A DNA stretch of 7,617 bases from Anaerolineae bacterium (GTDB lineage Bacteria; Chloroflexota; Anaerolineae; Aggregatilineales; Phototrophicaceae), in contig JAIOHO010000151.1 of assembly GCA_019912905.1 (NCBI GenBank), positions 1 through 7,617 on the forward strand, given 5' to 3'. Made by a program: the position numbers and the translations under genes. The notes under the pieces were generated by a model. The model saw only the letters and a list, made by a program, of their open reading frames with translations. It searched no databases and had not been told where the DNA came from. This document shows positions 1 through 5,942 of this stretch, one piece after another (the first letter of the stretch is position 1; every line of letters begins with the position of its first letter).

Positions 1-1015
1 GAATAACGACCGGATGCCCGGAGACCGCCATGTGAGCCAGGATCGGGAGGTCGCGGACCGGGACACGTTGATTCAGGTCCCCGGACTCGCAGCCGACATG
101 CGCCGCGACATAGGCTTCGCCCGCATTCACCAGCATGATACTGGCCGCATCAAAAGGCACCACACGGCCCACGTAGGCCAGGATGAGCATCAACACCTGA
201 TCCAGTTCGAGCGTGCTGTTCACCGCCGCGACGATGTCGCGCAGCGCCTCCGCCAGGATACGCTGCGGGCGCTCGCTGGCATCGACTTCGCGGATACGAT
301 TCTTGTCCGTATACACCATGACCAGACCAATGCGCCGACCGGAGTCGTCCTCGATGGAATCGGCACGCAGAAGGGTTGGCATCAACTGCCCACCCTTTCG
401 CCGCAGGATGACCTCGCCGCTCCAGGAACTGCCAGCCCGAGCCGAAGCGAAGATATTCTCGGCGACATCGGGATGCACGAACAACGTCTGGGCAATGCCG
501 CGCAGGTTCAGATCATTCACCGCATAACCATAGAGATCGAAAAATGCCTGATTATGATACAGCGCAGTGCCATCCATATCCGCGACACTGATGGCATCAC
601 TGGTGCTTTCGATCGCTTTGCGAATGCGAATCAGCGTTTCCCGATTATGGCGCAGTTCGAGCGATAACTGGCGGGTGTGCAGCAAGCGCGCGATCCGTGC
701 CTGAAGTTCGATTGAATCCAGGGGGCTTACGATCAGCTCATCCACGAGCTGCCAGACATGCTCCGTAATCTCAGGTATAGCGCGGCGTGAGGTCACCAGC
801 AGCAGGGGCAGCAGCGCCGGTTCATGACGCGCACGCCACGATTCCAGACGCGGCCCCAGACGCCTGAGCGCCAGCCGATCGACCACGCACAGTTCGAACG
901 ACCCATCGAGGTTGTGTACGCTATCGGCCAGGTGCACAGGATACTGCACGGACAACCACTGCTCCAGCAGAGCACGTGTTCGGTCTTCGTCGACCAGTAC
1001 CAGAATCCGATCCAT
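1..1015 (-). CDS. Sensor/response protein with degenerate receiver, PAS and GAF domains (partial, C-terminus beyond left edge)
   Basis: 338 codons are visible from ATG at 1015; the frame is open to the window edge, so the output domain (histidine kinase, GGDEF or other) is unseen. Residues 1-115 resemble a two-component receiver: an ILVLVDED strand with acidic residues 9-11, a candidate phospho-acceptor Asp46 in CVVDR, and Thr75-Ser76 after strand 4. The invariant Lys of the usual 'TKPF' motif is Ser97 (IVSPLD), so normal phosphorylation switching is doubtful. Residues ~125-245 form a PAS domain (SVADMDGTALYHNQAFFDLYGY region), probably a small-ligand or redox sensor. Residues ~250-338 begin a GAF domain (LDQVLMLILAYVGRVVPFDAA region). 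There is no signal peptide or membrane segment in the visible part, so it is cytosolic as far as seen. The start is supported by the receiver-like first strand; a GGGAGG lies only 2 nt upstream and an AGCAGGA farther off, so ribosome-binding spacing is imperfect. It is separated from the binding-protein gene by a terminator, so it is probably its own transcription unit. Confidence 0.85.
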   Translation of the reverse strand, partial: MDRILVLVDEDRTRALLEQWLSVQYPVHLADSVHNLDGSFELCVVDRLALRRLGPRLESWRARHEPALLPLLLVTSRRAIPEITEHVWQLVDELIVSPLDSIELQARIARLLHTRQLSLELRHNRETLIRIRKAIESTSDAISVADMDGTALYHNQAFFDLYGYAVNDLNLRGIAQTLFVHPDVAENIFASARAGSSWSGEVILRRKGGQLMPTLLRADSIEDDSGRRIGLVMVYTDKNRIREVDASERPQRILAEALRDIVAAVNSTLELDQVLMLILAYVGRVVPFDAASIMLVNAGEAYVAAHVGCESGDLNQRVPVRDLPILAHMAVSGHPVVI

Positions 1016-1044
1016 GACCTCCCATCCTGCTGATCCGCCCCATA

Positions 1045-1053
1045 CTTATAACA
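1045..1053 (-). promoter_or_regulatory. Candidate extended -10 promoter of the sensor gene
   Basis: Read on the minus strand, the sequence is TGTTATAAG: an extended -10 TGn followed by TATAAG, which matches five of six bases of TATAAT. No good -35 is present at the usual distance (TGGTAC at 1068-1073), which is tolerated by extended -10 promoters. Transcription would start near 1038, leaving a leader of about 23 nt before the ATG at 1015. This is motif evidence only. Confidence 0.4.
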
Positions 1054-1166
1054 CCCGGTCCGTCCGCGTACCAGCCCAACCTCATGGTGCAGGCATGCGG
1101 CGCTGATGCAGGATCGTGGACCCGCGATGATGGGAGACGCACTCATCAGGAATCACAGAGGAGCGT

Positions 1167-1210
1167 AAAAAAGCAGCAGCGTGCCAGCAAGATTCGGACT
1201 GGCACGCTGC
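1167..1210 (-). terminator. Rho-independent terminator of the binding-protein gene
   Basis: A perfect 12-bp inverted repeat (GCAGCGTGCCAG at 1176-1187 with CTGGCACGCTGC at 1199-1210) surrounds an 11-nt loop. On the minus strand the hairpin is followed, after three bases, by six T residues (A-run 1167-1172 on the plus strand). It begins 26 nt after the TAA stop of the binding-protein gene at 1237-1239. There is no U-run in the plus direction, so it acts one way. It insulates the downstream sensor gene from the transporter gene. Confidence 0.92.
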
Positions 1211-1236
1211 AACCAACCAGATTTGTGGCGTGAATC

Positions 1237-2889
1237 TTATTCTGCGGGTGCGTTCAGATTCCCCTGGAAGAAATAGGTCCAGAACACGAAGCCTTCGCCG
1301 CGTCCCGTGTGCGCCGGATTCGCCGCATCCCACATCGCGCTGTAGGTGGCGACCACGTCATTCGCATCCAGGGGCGAACCATCGTGAAACTTCACACCTG
1401 CGCGCAGGTGGAAGGTCCACACCGTGCCGTCCTCACTGGCGTCCCAGGTTTCGGCCAGGCTGGGGATGATATCGGTGCCGCCGGTCGCAAATGCAAGCAT
1501 CGATTCGTTGATGCTGTGGCACAGCCGGAACGACTCGCCATCCGAGGTGTCGTTGCAGTACAGGGACACCGGTTCGCCATTCTGCATGTAGATGATATTA
1601 TCGTCATCCGGGTCTTCCATGATGGCGAAATTTTCATTGCCATCCAGCGGGCTGGTATTGGCATTCTGGATGCGCACATTCCAGGCCACCGCCGAAGACG
1701 CGTGTCCGAACGGCACGACGGGAGCCAGGTCACGAACGCCTTCAGCCACCGTGCGGAACAACTCCAGTCGTGCTTCCGGGTTCATTTCCTGGCTGGCAGC
1801 CAGCAGCGGCTGGATAATGGCGTCCTGATAAGGAGCCTGGTCCCCCAGTTGGGTTACGCCGGGCGCAAACAGCGGGTCGAGGAAGTTGCCGCCATCAGGA
1901 TAATCCGCGGTCCATCCCAGCAGGTGCAGCGGTTCGTTGCCCGCCAGCGCAGAGGTCAGAAATGCGCCCGACTCCATCGTCACGACTTCGACTTCGATGC
2001 CGACCACGGCCAACTGGCTCTGAATGTCTACGGCAATGGTACCAGGGCTGGGCAGATACTGTCGCACCACATCCCGGTAGCTGAGGGTGGTATGCAGCGG
2101 CAGTTCAAAGCCAAGATCAGCCGACGCTTCTTCCAGCAGGCGCTTGGCCTCGTCTGGATCATAGGGCAGCGTCTCGACGCCGGTATCACCGCCAAAAACC
2201 GAGGGCGGCACAAAGCCACTGCCGGCGATCGAGCCGCCTGGGAAGAAGTTATCCACCAGACGGTTGCGGTCGATGGCATGTGCGATCGCCTGACGCACGC
2301 GCACATCGTCAAAAGGCGGGAAGTTATTGCTGATGCCAATATAAACCCCGGTCATTGGCGGGCGCGGAATCAGATTAAGGTTCGGGTCCGCGCTGACGAC
2401 CTCAAAGTCGCCCTCGCCCACATTTTCCATCCCGTCAATACTGCCGGCCTGAAGTTCGAGCAGGCGTGCGGTGGCTTCTGAACTCCAGCGCACCACGACG
2501 GAGGGTTCAATGGCCGTGTCACCCCAATACGCATCATTACGCGCCAGGTCAACCTCATTGCCCAGGTCCCAGTTCTCCAGCTTGTACGGCCCGGTTCCGA
2601 TCGGTTTGGTGATCAGATCCCCCGTGCCGCCGGTGGCTTCCAGGTATTCCGATGGGTGAATGCCCATCGCCAGATGCGCGATCTTCGACTCCATTGCCGG
2701 GTCGGGGTTGCACAGGCTAATACGGACCGTCAGCTCATCGACGGCTTCGATCGCCTTCATGTTGCCGCCGTAATCGCAGTCCGGCGAAATGGTGGACATC
2801 GGCTCGAATTCCTGACCGAAGGCTGGCGCAATACTGATCCCCATCAACAGGACAATCAGAACGGACACTGCACGGAAACTCAATCGCAT
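1237..2889 (-). CDS. Secreted family-5 peptide-binding protein of an ABC transporter, circularly permuted
   Basis: 550 aa. Residues 1-25 are a Sec signal peptide (MRLSFRAVSVLIVLLMGISI, likely cut after AFG25); there is no lipobox Cys. The mature protein has all parts of the SBP_bac_5 (DppA/OppA) family but in rotated order. Residues 44-127 match the usual internal segment (KAIEAVDELTVRI, PIGTGPYKLENW). Residues ~128-160 hold the ATARLLELQAGSIDG block. Residues ~182-253 hold PPFDDVRVRQAIAHAIDRN and YDPDEAKRLLEEA. Residues ~296-424 hold GIEVEVVTMESG, LLGWTADYPDGGNFLDPLF and the APVVPFGHASSAVAW region that normally ends the protein. After an acidic linker (EDPDDDN, 425-431) comes the usual mature N-terminus: IIYMQNGEPVSL, LAETWDASEDGTVWTFHLRAG, FHDGSPLDANDVV, ending at 550. 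Total length is normal for the family, so nothing seems lost. Cysteines 38, 60, 445 and 457 could form disulfides. The start is fixed by AGGAGG 8 nt upstream and by the signal peptide. No permease or ATPase genes are adjacent. Ligand is probably a peptide, but family-5 proteins also bind nickel, sugars and other compounds. Confidence 0.95.
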   Translation of the reverse strand: MRLSFRAVSVLIVLLMGISIAPAFGQEFEPMSTISPDCDYGGNMKAIEAVDELTVRISLCNPDPAMESKIAHLAMGIHPSEYLEATGGTGDLITKPIGTGPYKLENWDLGNEVDLARNDAYWGDTAIEPSVVVRWSSEATARLLELQAGSIDGMENVGEGDFEVVSADPNLNLIPRPPMTGVYIGISNNFPPFDDVRVRQAIAHAIDRNRLVDNFFPGGSIAGSGFVPPSVFGGDTGVETLPYDPDEAKRLLEEASADLGFELPLHTTLSYRDVVRQYLPSPGTIAVDIQSQLAVVGIEVEVVTMESGAFLTSALAGNEPLHLLGWTADYPDGGNFLDPLFAPGVTQLGDQAPYQDAIIQPLLAASQEMNPEARLELFRTVAEGVRDLAPVVPFGHASSAVAWNVRIQNANTSPLDGNENFAIMEDPDDDNIIYMQNGEPVSLYCNDTSDGESFRLCHSINESMLAFATGGTDIIPSLAETWDASEDGTVWTFHLRAGVKFHDGSPLDANDVVATYSAMWDAANPAHTGRGEGFVFWTYFFQGNLNAPAE

Positions 2890-2897
2890 AGACCTAC

Positions 2898-2903
2898 CCT
2901 CCT
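2898..2903 (-). promoter_or_regulatory. Ribosome binding site of the binding-protein gene
   Basis: A perfect AGGAGG on the minus strand ends 8 nt before the ATG at 2889. It decides the start: the same frame extends upstream to an ATG at 2949, but that would put 20 polar residues in front of the signal peptide and has no Shine-Dalgarno. Confidence 0.85.
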
Positions 2904-2924
2904 GAAGGCTAAAGTTGTATTGCT

Positions 2925-2940
2925 CCGGTATCGGCACCGG
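2925..2940. repeat. Short inverted repeat in the leader of the binding-protein gene
   Basis: CCGGT (2925-2929) and ACCGG (2936-2940) flank six bases. The repeat lies just downstream of the candidate -10 of the binding-protein gene, roughly at its expected transcription start. It could be an operator half-site pair, but five-base arms are easily found by chance. Confidence 0.25.
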
Positions 2941-2944
2941 GTTC

Positions 2945-2971
2945 ATCATATTGCGATGGATTAGAAAACAA
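2945..2971 (-). promoter_or_regulatory. Candidate promoter of the binding-protein gene
   Basis: On the minus strand TTGTTT (2966-2971) and TATGAT (2945-2950) are separated by 15 nt. TATGAT matches five of six bases of the -10 consensus; the -35 is weak and the spacing short. The predicted start near 2938 would give a leader of about 50 nt. The position in the divergent gap fits. Motif evidence only. Confidence 0.35.
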
Positions 2972-2992
2972 TCTGAGAACAGAGGCGATTGT
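2968..2992. repeat. Inverted repeat ACAATC-N13-GATTGT, possible operator
   Basis: Perfect 6-bp arms at 2968-2973 and 2987-2992 have centres about 19 bp apart, near two helical turns. The left arm overlaps the candidate -35 of the binding-protein gene, and the site sits between the two divergent transcription units, where a shared regulator would bind. No regulator gene lies next to it in the window, so the assignment is speculative. Confidence 0.3.
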
Positions 2993-3109
2993 AATCAGGC
3001 CGTTACGGATTTACAAATTCCCGATTGCCGACAATACCGAGCCATCCTTTGTGCATTTCCACCCACTTTGCAGTATGCTATGCGCCATCATCTTACTTGG
3101 CGTTTCCAC

Positions 3110-3114
3110 AGAGG
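3110..3114 (+). promoter_or_regulatory. Ribosome binding site of the M14 carboxypeptidase gene
   Basis: AGAGG ends 5 nt before the ATG at 3120. It favours this start over an in-frame GTG at 3051, which has no Shine-Dalgarno and would add 23 residues that are not typical of this carboxypeptidase group. Confidence 0.6.
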
Positions 3115-3119
3115 CATCT

Positions 3120-4211
3120 ATGCAAATCGACGCTGATTTTGATAGTGGCAACATCATCGTGAACTCCGTAACGGAATCGGACGTCGTCCTCGCCATTCGT
3201 TCTGACAGCAACGCGGCCTTTTATCAGTGGTTCTACTTTCGGGCGACCGGCGAGGCTGTCCGGCGCTTTCGCATCGCCAATGCTGCCGGTGCCAGCTATC
3301 CAAAGGCCTGGCATGGATATGCAGTTCTGGCGTCCTATAATGAGCAGGATTGGTTTCGCATTCCGACACATTACGATGGCATGAATCTCATTTTCGAGCA
3401 CACGGCGGAGCAGCAGACTGTATCCTATGCGTTTTTCGTCCCCTACACCGAGCAGAGGCGGGCCGCTTTCGTGACGGAATGTGCAGCATCGCCGCTCGTC
3501 AGGCACCGCGTATTGGGTCATTCGCTGCAAGGCCGCCCGCTGGATCTGCTGACTATTGGGCAAACCGGCGGCAAAAAAGTCTGGGTCATTACGCGCCAAC
3601 ATGCGGGCGAACCGAATGCCGAATGGACAACCGAAGGGCTGGTGCGGCGGCTGCTCGACGCCCAGGACCCGGTCACGCAGTCCCTGCTGGCGAAAGCCAC
3701 GCTGTATGTCGTCCCCAACATGAACCCGGATGGCAGCTCCCTGGGCAATCTGAGGGCCAATGCTGCCGGGGTGGACCTCAACCGCGCCTGGAACAAACCC
3801 TCGCCAAACTGCCCTGAGATTATCGCGGCGCTGCAAGCCTTTGAACAAACCGGTATGGATATGCTGATCGACATGCATGGGGACGAAGAACGCCCCTTCA
3901 TCTGGATCTTCCAGCCAAACATCCCCCTGACCGATGAAATCGCCGCCGTGCAGAAGCAGTTTGAAGCCGAACTTGCCAGCCACAACCCACAGCTTAAGCC
4001 CGCGCCGCAGACCATTGGATCGGTGACGAGCGGCGACCTGGGCATGGCGACCAATTACGCCGTCGCGACTTACCATTGTCCTTCCTGGACCGTCGAACTT
4101 CCCGCCAAAGCCATCCCGGATGGCGCGGGGAATGAAGACAGCCTGCTGGCGGAAGGGTGTATGCACTTTGGTCGAACCTTTGTCGACGCATTAAATGCCA
4201 TTATCAATTGA
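3120..4211 (+). CDS. M14 family zinc carboxypeptidase, cytosolic (Nna1/AGBL-like) type
   Basis: 363 aa. Residues 1-120 form the N-terminal beta domain typical of cytosolic M14 carboxypeptidases (MQIDADFDSGNI start, FYQWFYFRATG at 34-44, SYPKAWHGY, WFRIPTHYDG, VSYAFFVPY). Residues ~125-363 are the catalytic domain. Zinc ligands are His161 and Glu164 (QHAGEPNAEW) and His253 (DMHGDEE). The family block NPDG (202-205) is followed by Arg212 and GVDLNRAW (217-224), whose Asn221-Arg222 bind the substrate carboxylate. The catalytic Glu is Glu326 in WTVELP. All key residues are present, so it should release C-terminal amino acids from peptides. No signal peptide with this start, so it acts in the cytosol on imported peptides. 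First gene of a five-gene plus-strand operon, divergent from the peptide-binding protein. An upstream GTG start at 3051 would add a hydrophobic leader and change the location. Natural substrates of bacterial members are poorly known; some relatives remove glutamates. Confidence 0.93.
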   Translation: MQIDADFDSGNIIVNSVTESDVVLAIRSDSNAAFYQWFYFRATGEAVRRFRIANAAGASYPKAWHGYAVLASYNEQDWFRIPTHYDGMNLIFEHTAEQQTVSYAFFVPYTEQRRAAFVTECAASPLVRHRVLGHSLQGRPLDLLTIGQTGGKKVWVITRQHAGEPNAEWTTEGLVRRLLDAQDPVTQSLLAKATLYVVPNMNPDGSSLGNLRANAAGVDLNRAWNKPSPNCPEIIAALQAFEQTGMDMLIDMHGDEERPFIWIFQPNIPLTDEIAAVQKQFEAELASHNPQLKPAPQTIGSVTSGDLGMATNYAVATYHCPSWTVELPAKAIPDGAGNEDSLLAEGCMHFGRTFVDALNAIIN

Positions 4212-4220
4212 GGTTTCTCC

Positions 4221-4922
4221 ATGAAAATTGCAGATATGAACTGGATGCAGGTCGAAGCCTATCTCCAAACCGATGACCGCTGTATCCTCCCCCTGGGCAG
4301 CACCGAGCAGCACGCTTATCTGAGCCTGTGCGTCGATATTCGTCTGCCAGAAAAGCTGGCGCTGGACGTCGCTGAACCGCTGGGGGTGCCCGTATTCCCC
4401 ACCCTGGCCTATGGCCTGACGCCCTACTTTCGCGCCTTCCCTGGCTCCGTCACCCTGCGGCATGATACTTATCTCCGAATCATTCGGGATGTACTCGACA
4501 GCCTGGCGGAATCCGGCTTCCGGCGCATCCTCATTATTAACGGGCACGGCGGCAACTCTCCCGCTGCGGGCCTCGTCAAGGAATGGATGGCCGATCACCC
4601 CGGCTTCCGCGTCAAATGGCACAACTGGTGGAACGCGCCAAAGACCTGGGCCAAAGTGCAGGCGATTGATCCCGACGGTTCCCATGCCTCGTGGATGGAA
4701 AACTTCCCCTGGACACGGCTGCCCGACATCGAACTGCCCACCAGCAAGAAATCGATGGCCGACCATAATCTTCTGAATGTCCTCAGTCCCAAAGAAGTGC
4801 GGGCCTACCTCGGTGACGGCAACTTCGGCGGCGTCTACCAGCGCTCGGATGAAGACATGCTCGCATTATGGGCGGTCGCCCTGGAAGAGACCCGCGACCT
4901 GCTCATGGAAAACTGGGGGTAA
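4221..4922 (+). CDS. Creatininase-family amidohydrolase
   Basis: 233 aa, about the usual length. The fold is recognisable from ILPLGSTEQHAYLSLCVDI (22-40), carrying the metal-binding Glu29, His31 and Asp39, then FPTLAYGLTPYFRAFPGSV (59-77) and the IINGHGGN block with His109. A later HASWMEN motif (155-161) stands where many relatives have HAGExETS. The family uses a two-metal site to hydrolyse cyclic or linear amides (creatinine to creatine; other members act on formamides or in peptide maturation). NGHGGN rather than creatininase's own NGHYEN, and the operon context, argue against creatinine as substrate; a lactam or amide from peptide breakdown is more likely (inference). Cytosolic. The start is 9 nt after the carboxypeptidase stop, with GAGG overlapping that TGA, suggesting translational coupling. 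Confidence 0.9.
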   Translation: MKIADMNWMQVEAYLQTDDRCILPLGSTEQHAYLSLCVDIRLPEKLALDVAEPLGVPVFPTLAYGLTPYFRAFPGSVTLRHDTYLRIIRDVLDSLAESGFRRILIINGHGGNSPAAGLVKEWMADHPGFRVKWHNWWNAPKTWAKVQAIDPDGSHASWMENFPWTRLPDIELPTSKKSMADHNLLNVLSPKEVRAYLGDGNFGGVYQRSDEDMLALWAVALEETRDLLMENWG

Positions 4923-4925
4923 GCG

Positions 4926-5942
4926 ATGGACTTCTTAGTTTGGGGCGCTGGCGCGATTGGCGGCACACTCGGCGCTTATCTGGCCCGCAGCGGCCATACC
5001 GTTCAGTTTGTCGATCAGGTGGCTGAGCATGTCGAAGCCATCCACCAGGCGGGATTAAAGATCACCGGACCCATCGACGAATTTACCGTCCAGGTTCCCG
5101 CGTTTACTCCCCCACAGCTTAGCGGCCAGTTCACCACGATTCTGCTGTGCACCAAAGCCCAGCACACGCGCCAGGCCACGGAAATGCTGCTGTCCTACCT
5201 CGCGGACGATGGCTGTGTCGTTTCGGTGCAGAACGGCTTTAACGAACTGGAGATTGCCGAAATTGTGGGAGCTGAACGCACCGTCGGGGCATTCGTCAAC
5301 TTCGGGGCGGATTACCTCGAACCCGGTGTGATTCACTTCGGTGGACGGGGCGCGGTCGTCCTCGGCGAAATCGACGGCCAGATCACCCCACGCATCGAAG
5401 CGCTGCACCGGGCCTTCCTGGACTTCGATGCGAATGCCATCGTGACCAGCAACATCTGGGGCTATCTGTGGGGCAAGGAAGCTTACGGGGCCATGCTGTT
5501 TGTGACCGCCCTGACCAACGACTCGATTGCCGACGCCCTGGCGGAGCCAACTTATCGAGACCTGTATCGAGCGATTGCCACTGAGATCCTGGCGGTGGCC
5601 CTGGCGAAGGGCATCCAACCTGAGTCGTTTAATGGCTTCAATCCGAATGCCTTTCTGCCGGGCACCGATCCTGCCATCACCGAGCAGTCGATGGACGAAA
5701 TGGTGGCTTTCAACCGCCGTTCGGCCAAGACGCACAGCGGCATCTGGCGCGACCTTGCCGTCCGCAAACGCCGGACCGAAATCAACATGTTTGACCAGGT
5801 CGTTCACGAAGGCCAGCGGTTAGGGGTCCCGACTCCGCTGACCGCCCGTATGATTGCGCTTATCCATGAGATCGAAGACGGCCAGCGCCCTCTGGACCGG
5901 GCCAACCTCGATGATTTAAAGGCGGTGCTGCATGCACATTGA
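4926..5942 (+). CDS. Ketopantoate reductase (ApbA/PanE) family NAD(P)-dependent dehydrogenase
   Basis: 338 aa, longer than the roughly 300 aa of classical PanE. The N-terminal Rossmann domain shows VWGAGAIGG with the GxGxxG glycines 7, 9 and 12, then LLCTKAQHT with conserved Lys77 and VQNGFNE with Asn103. The C-terminal helical domain has WGKEAYGAM with the catalytic-type Lys184, and RTEINMFDQVVHEGQRLGVPTP (283-304), matching the family's TEID...GVPTP signature. Position 188, which I align with E. coli PanE Asn180, is Gly, and the Asp of TEID is Asn287, so the substrate may be a 2-keto/2-hydroxy acid other than ketopantoate. Its place between amidohydrolase and SDR genes points to catabolism rather than pantothenate synthesis (inference). 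The start is 3 nt after the creatininase-family stop with GGGGG upstream; its 3' end overlaps the next gene by 11 nt. Cytosolic. Confidence 0.9.
   Translation: MDFLVWGAGAIGGTLGAYLARSGHTVQFVDQVAEHVEAIHQAGLKITGPIDEFTVQVPAFTPPQLSGQFTTILLCTKAQHTRQATEMLLSYLADDGCVVSVQNGFNELEIAEIVGAERTVGAFVNFGADYLEPGVIHFGGRGAVVLGEIDGQITPRIEALHRAFLDFDANAIVTSNIWGYLWGKEAYGAMLFVTALTNDSIADALAEPTYRDLYRAIATEILAVALAKGIQPESFNGFNPNAFLPGTDPAITEQSMDEMVAFNRRSAKTHSGIWRDLAVRKRRTEINMFDQVVHEGQRLGVPTPLTARMIALIHEIEDGQRPLDRANLDDLKAVLHAH

Larger units (their letters stand above)
2890..3119. other. Divergent intergenic control region
   Basis: 230 nt separate the start codons of the minus-strand binding-protein gene and the plus-strand catabolic operon. 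It must hold the promoters for both. For the plus strand the best candidate I see is a weak -10 (TATGCT at 3074-3079) with no convincing -35, giving a leader of about 34 nt. No small gene, riboswitch or terminator is evident here. Confidence 0.6.

Noticed and set aside
14..667. Plus-strand open frame (217 codons) at the left edge
   Set aside because: It is antisense to the clear PAS and GAF coding sequence on the minus strand, which is open to the window edge.
1237..1620. The displaced C-terminal block as a separate truncated second binding-protein gene joined by a sequencing or assembly error
   Set aside because: The frame is continuous, the linker is short, total length equals one normal family member with no duplicated segment, and a clean terminator follows. 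A misassembly would be expected to break the frame or duplicate sequence. Read-level checking would still settle it.
1309..2481. Long plus-strand open frame (390 codons) opposite the binding-protein gene
   Set aside because: It is a mirror of the high-GC coding strand; its translation is rich in His, Arg and Gln with no domain I recognise, while the minus frame has signal peptide, family motifs, ribosome site and terminator.
2890..2949. Upstream in-frame start for the binding protein (adds 20 residues)
   Set aside because: It lacks a Shine-Dalgarno, would bury the signal peptide behind polar residues, and overlaps the candidate -10.
2979..3115. Direct repeat ACAGAGGC at 2979-2986 and 3108-3115
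   Set aside because: Only eight bases, two copies, and the second overlaps the ribosome site of the M14 gene; likely chance.
3093..4166. Long minus-strand open frame (357 codons) opposite the M14 carboxypeptidase gene
   Set aside because: The plus frame carries all catalytic residues of M14; the antisense product shows no recognisable motif.
4221..4922. Assignment as true creatininase (creatinine degradation)
   Set aside because: The second metal-site motif differs from creatininase and there is no creatinase or sarcosine oxidase gene nearby.
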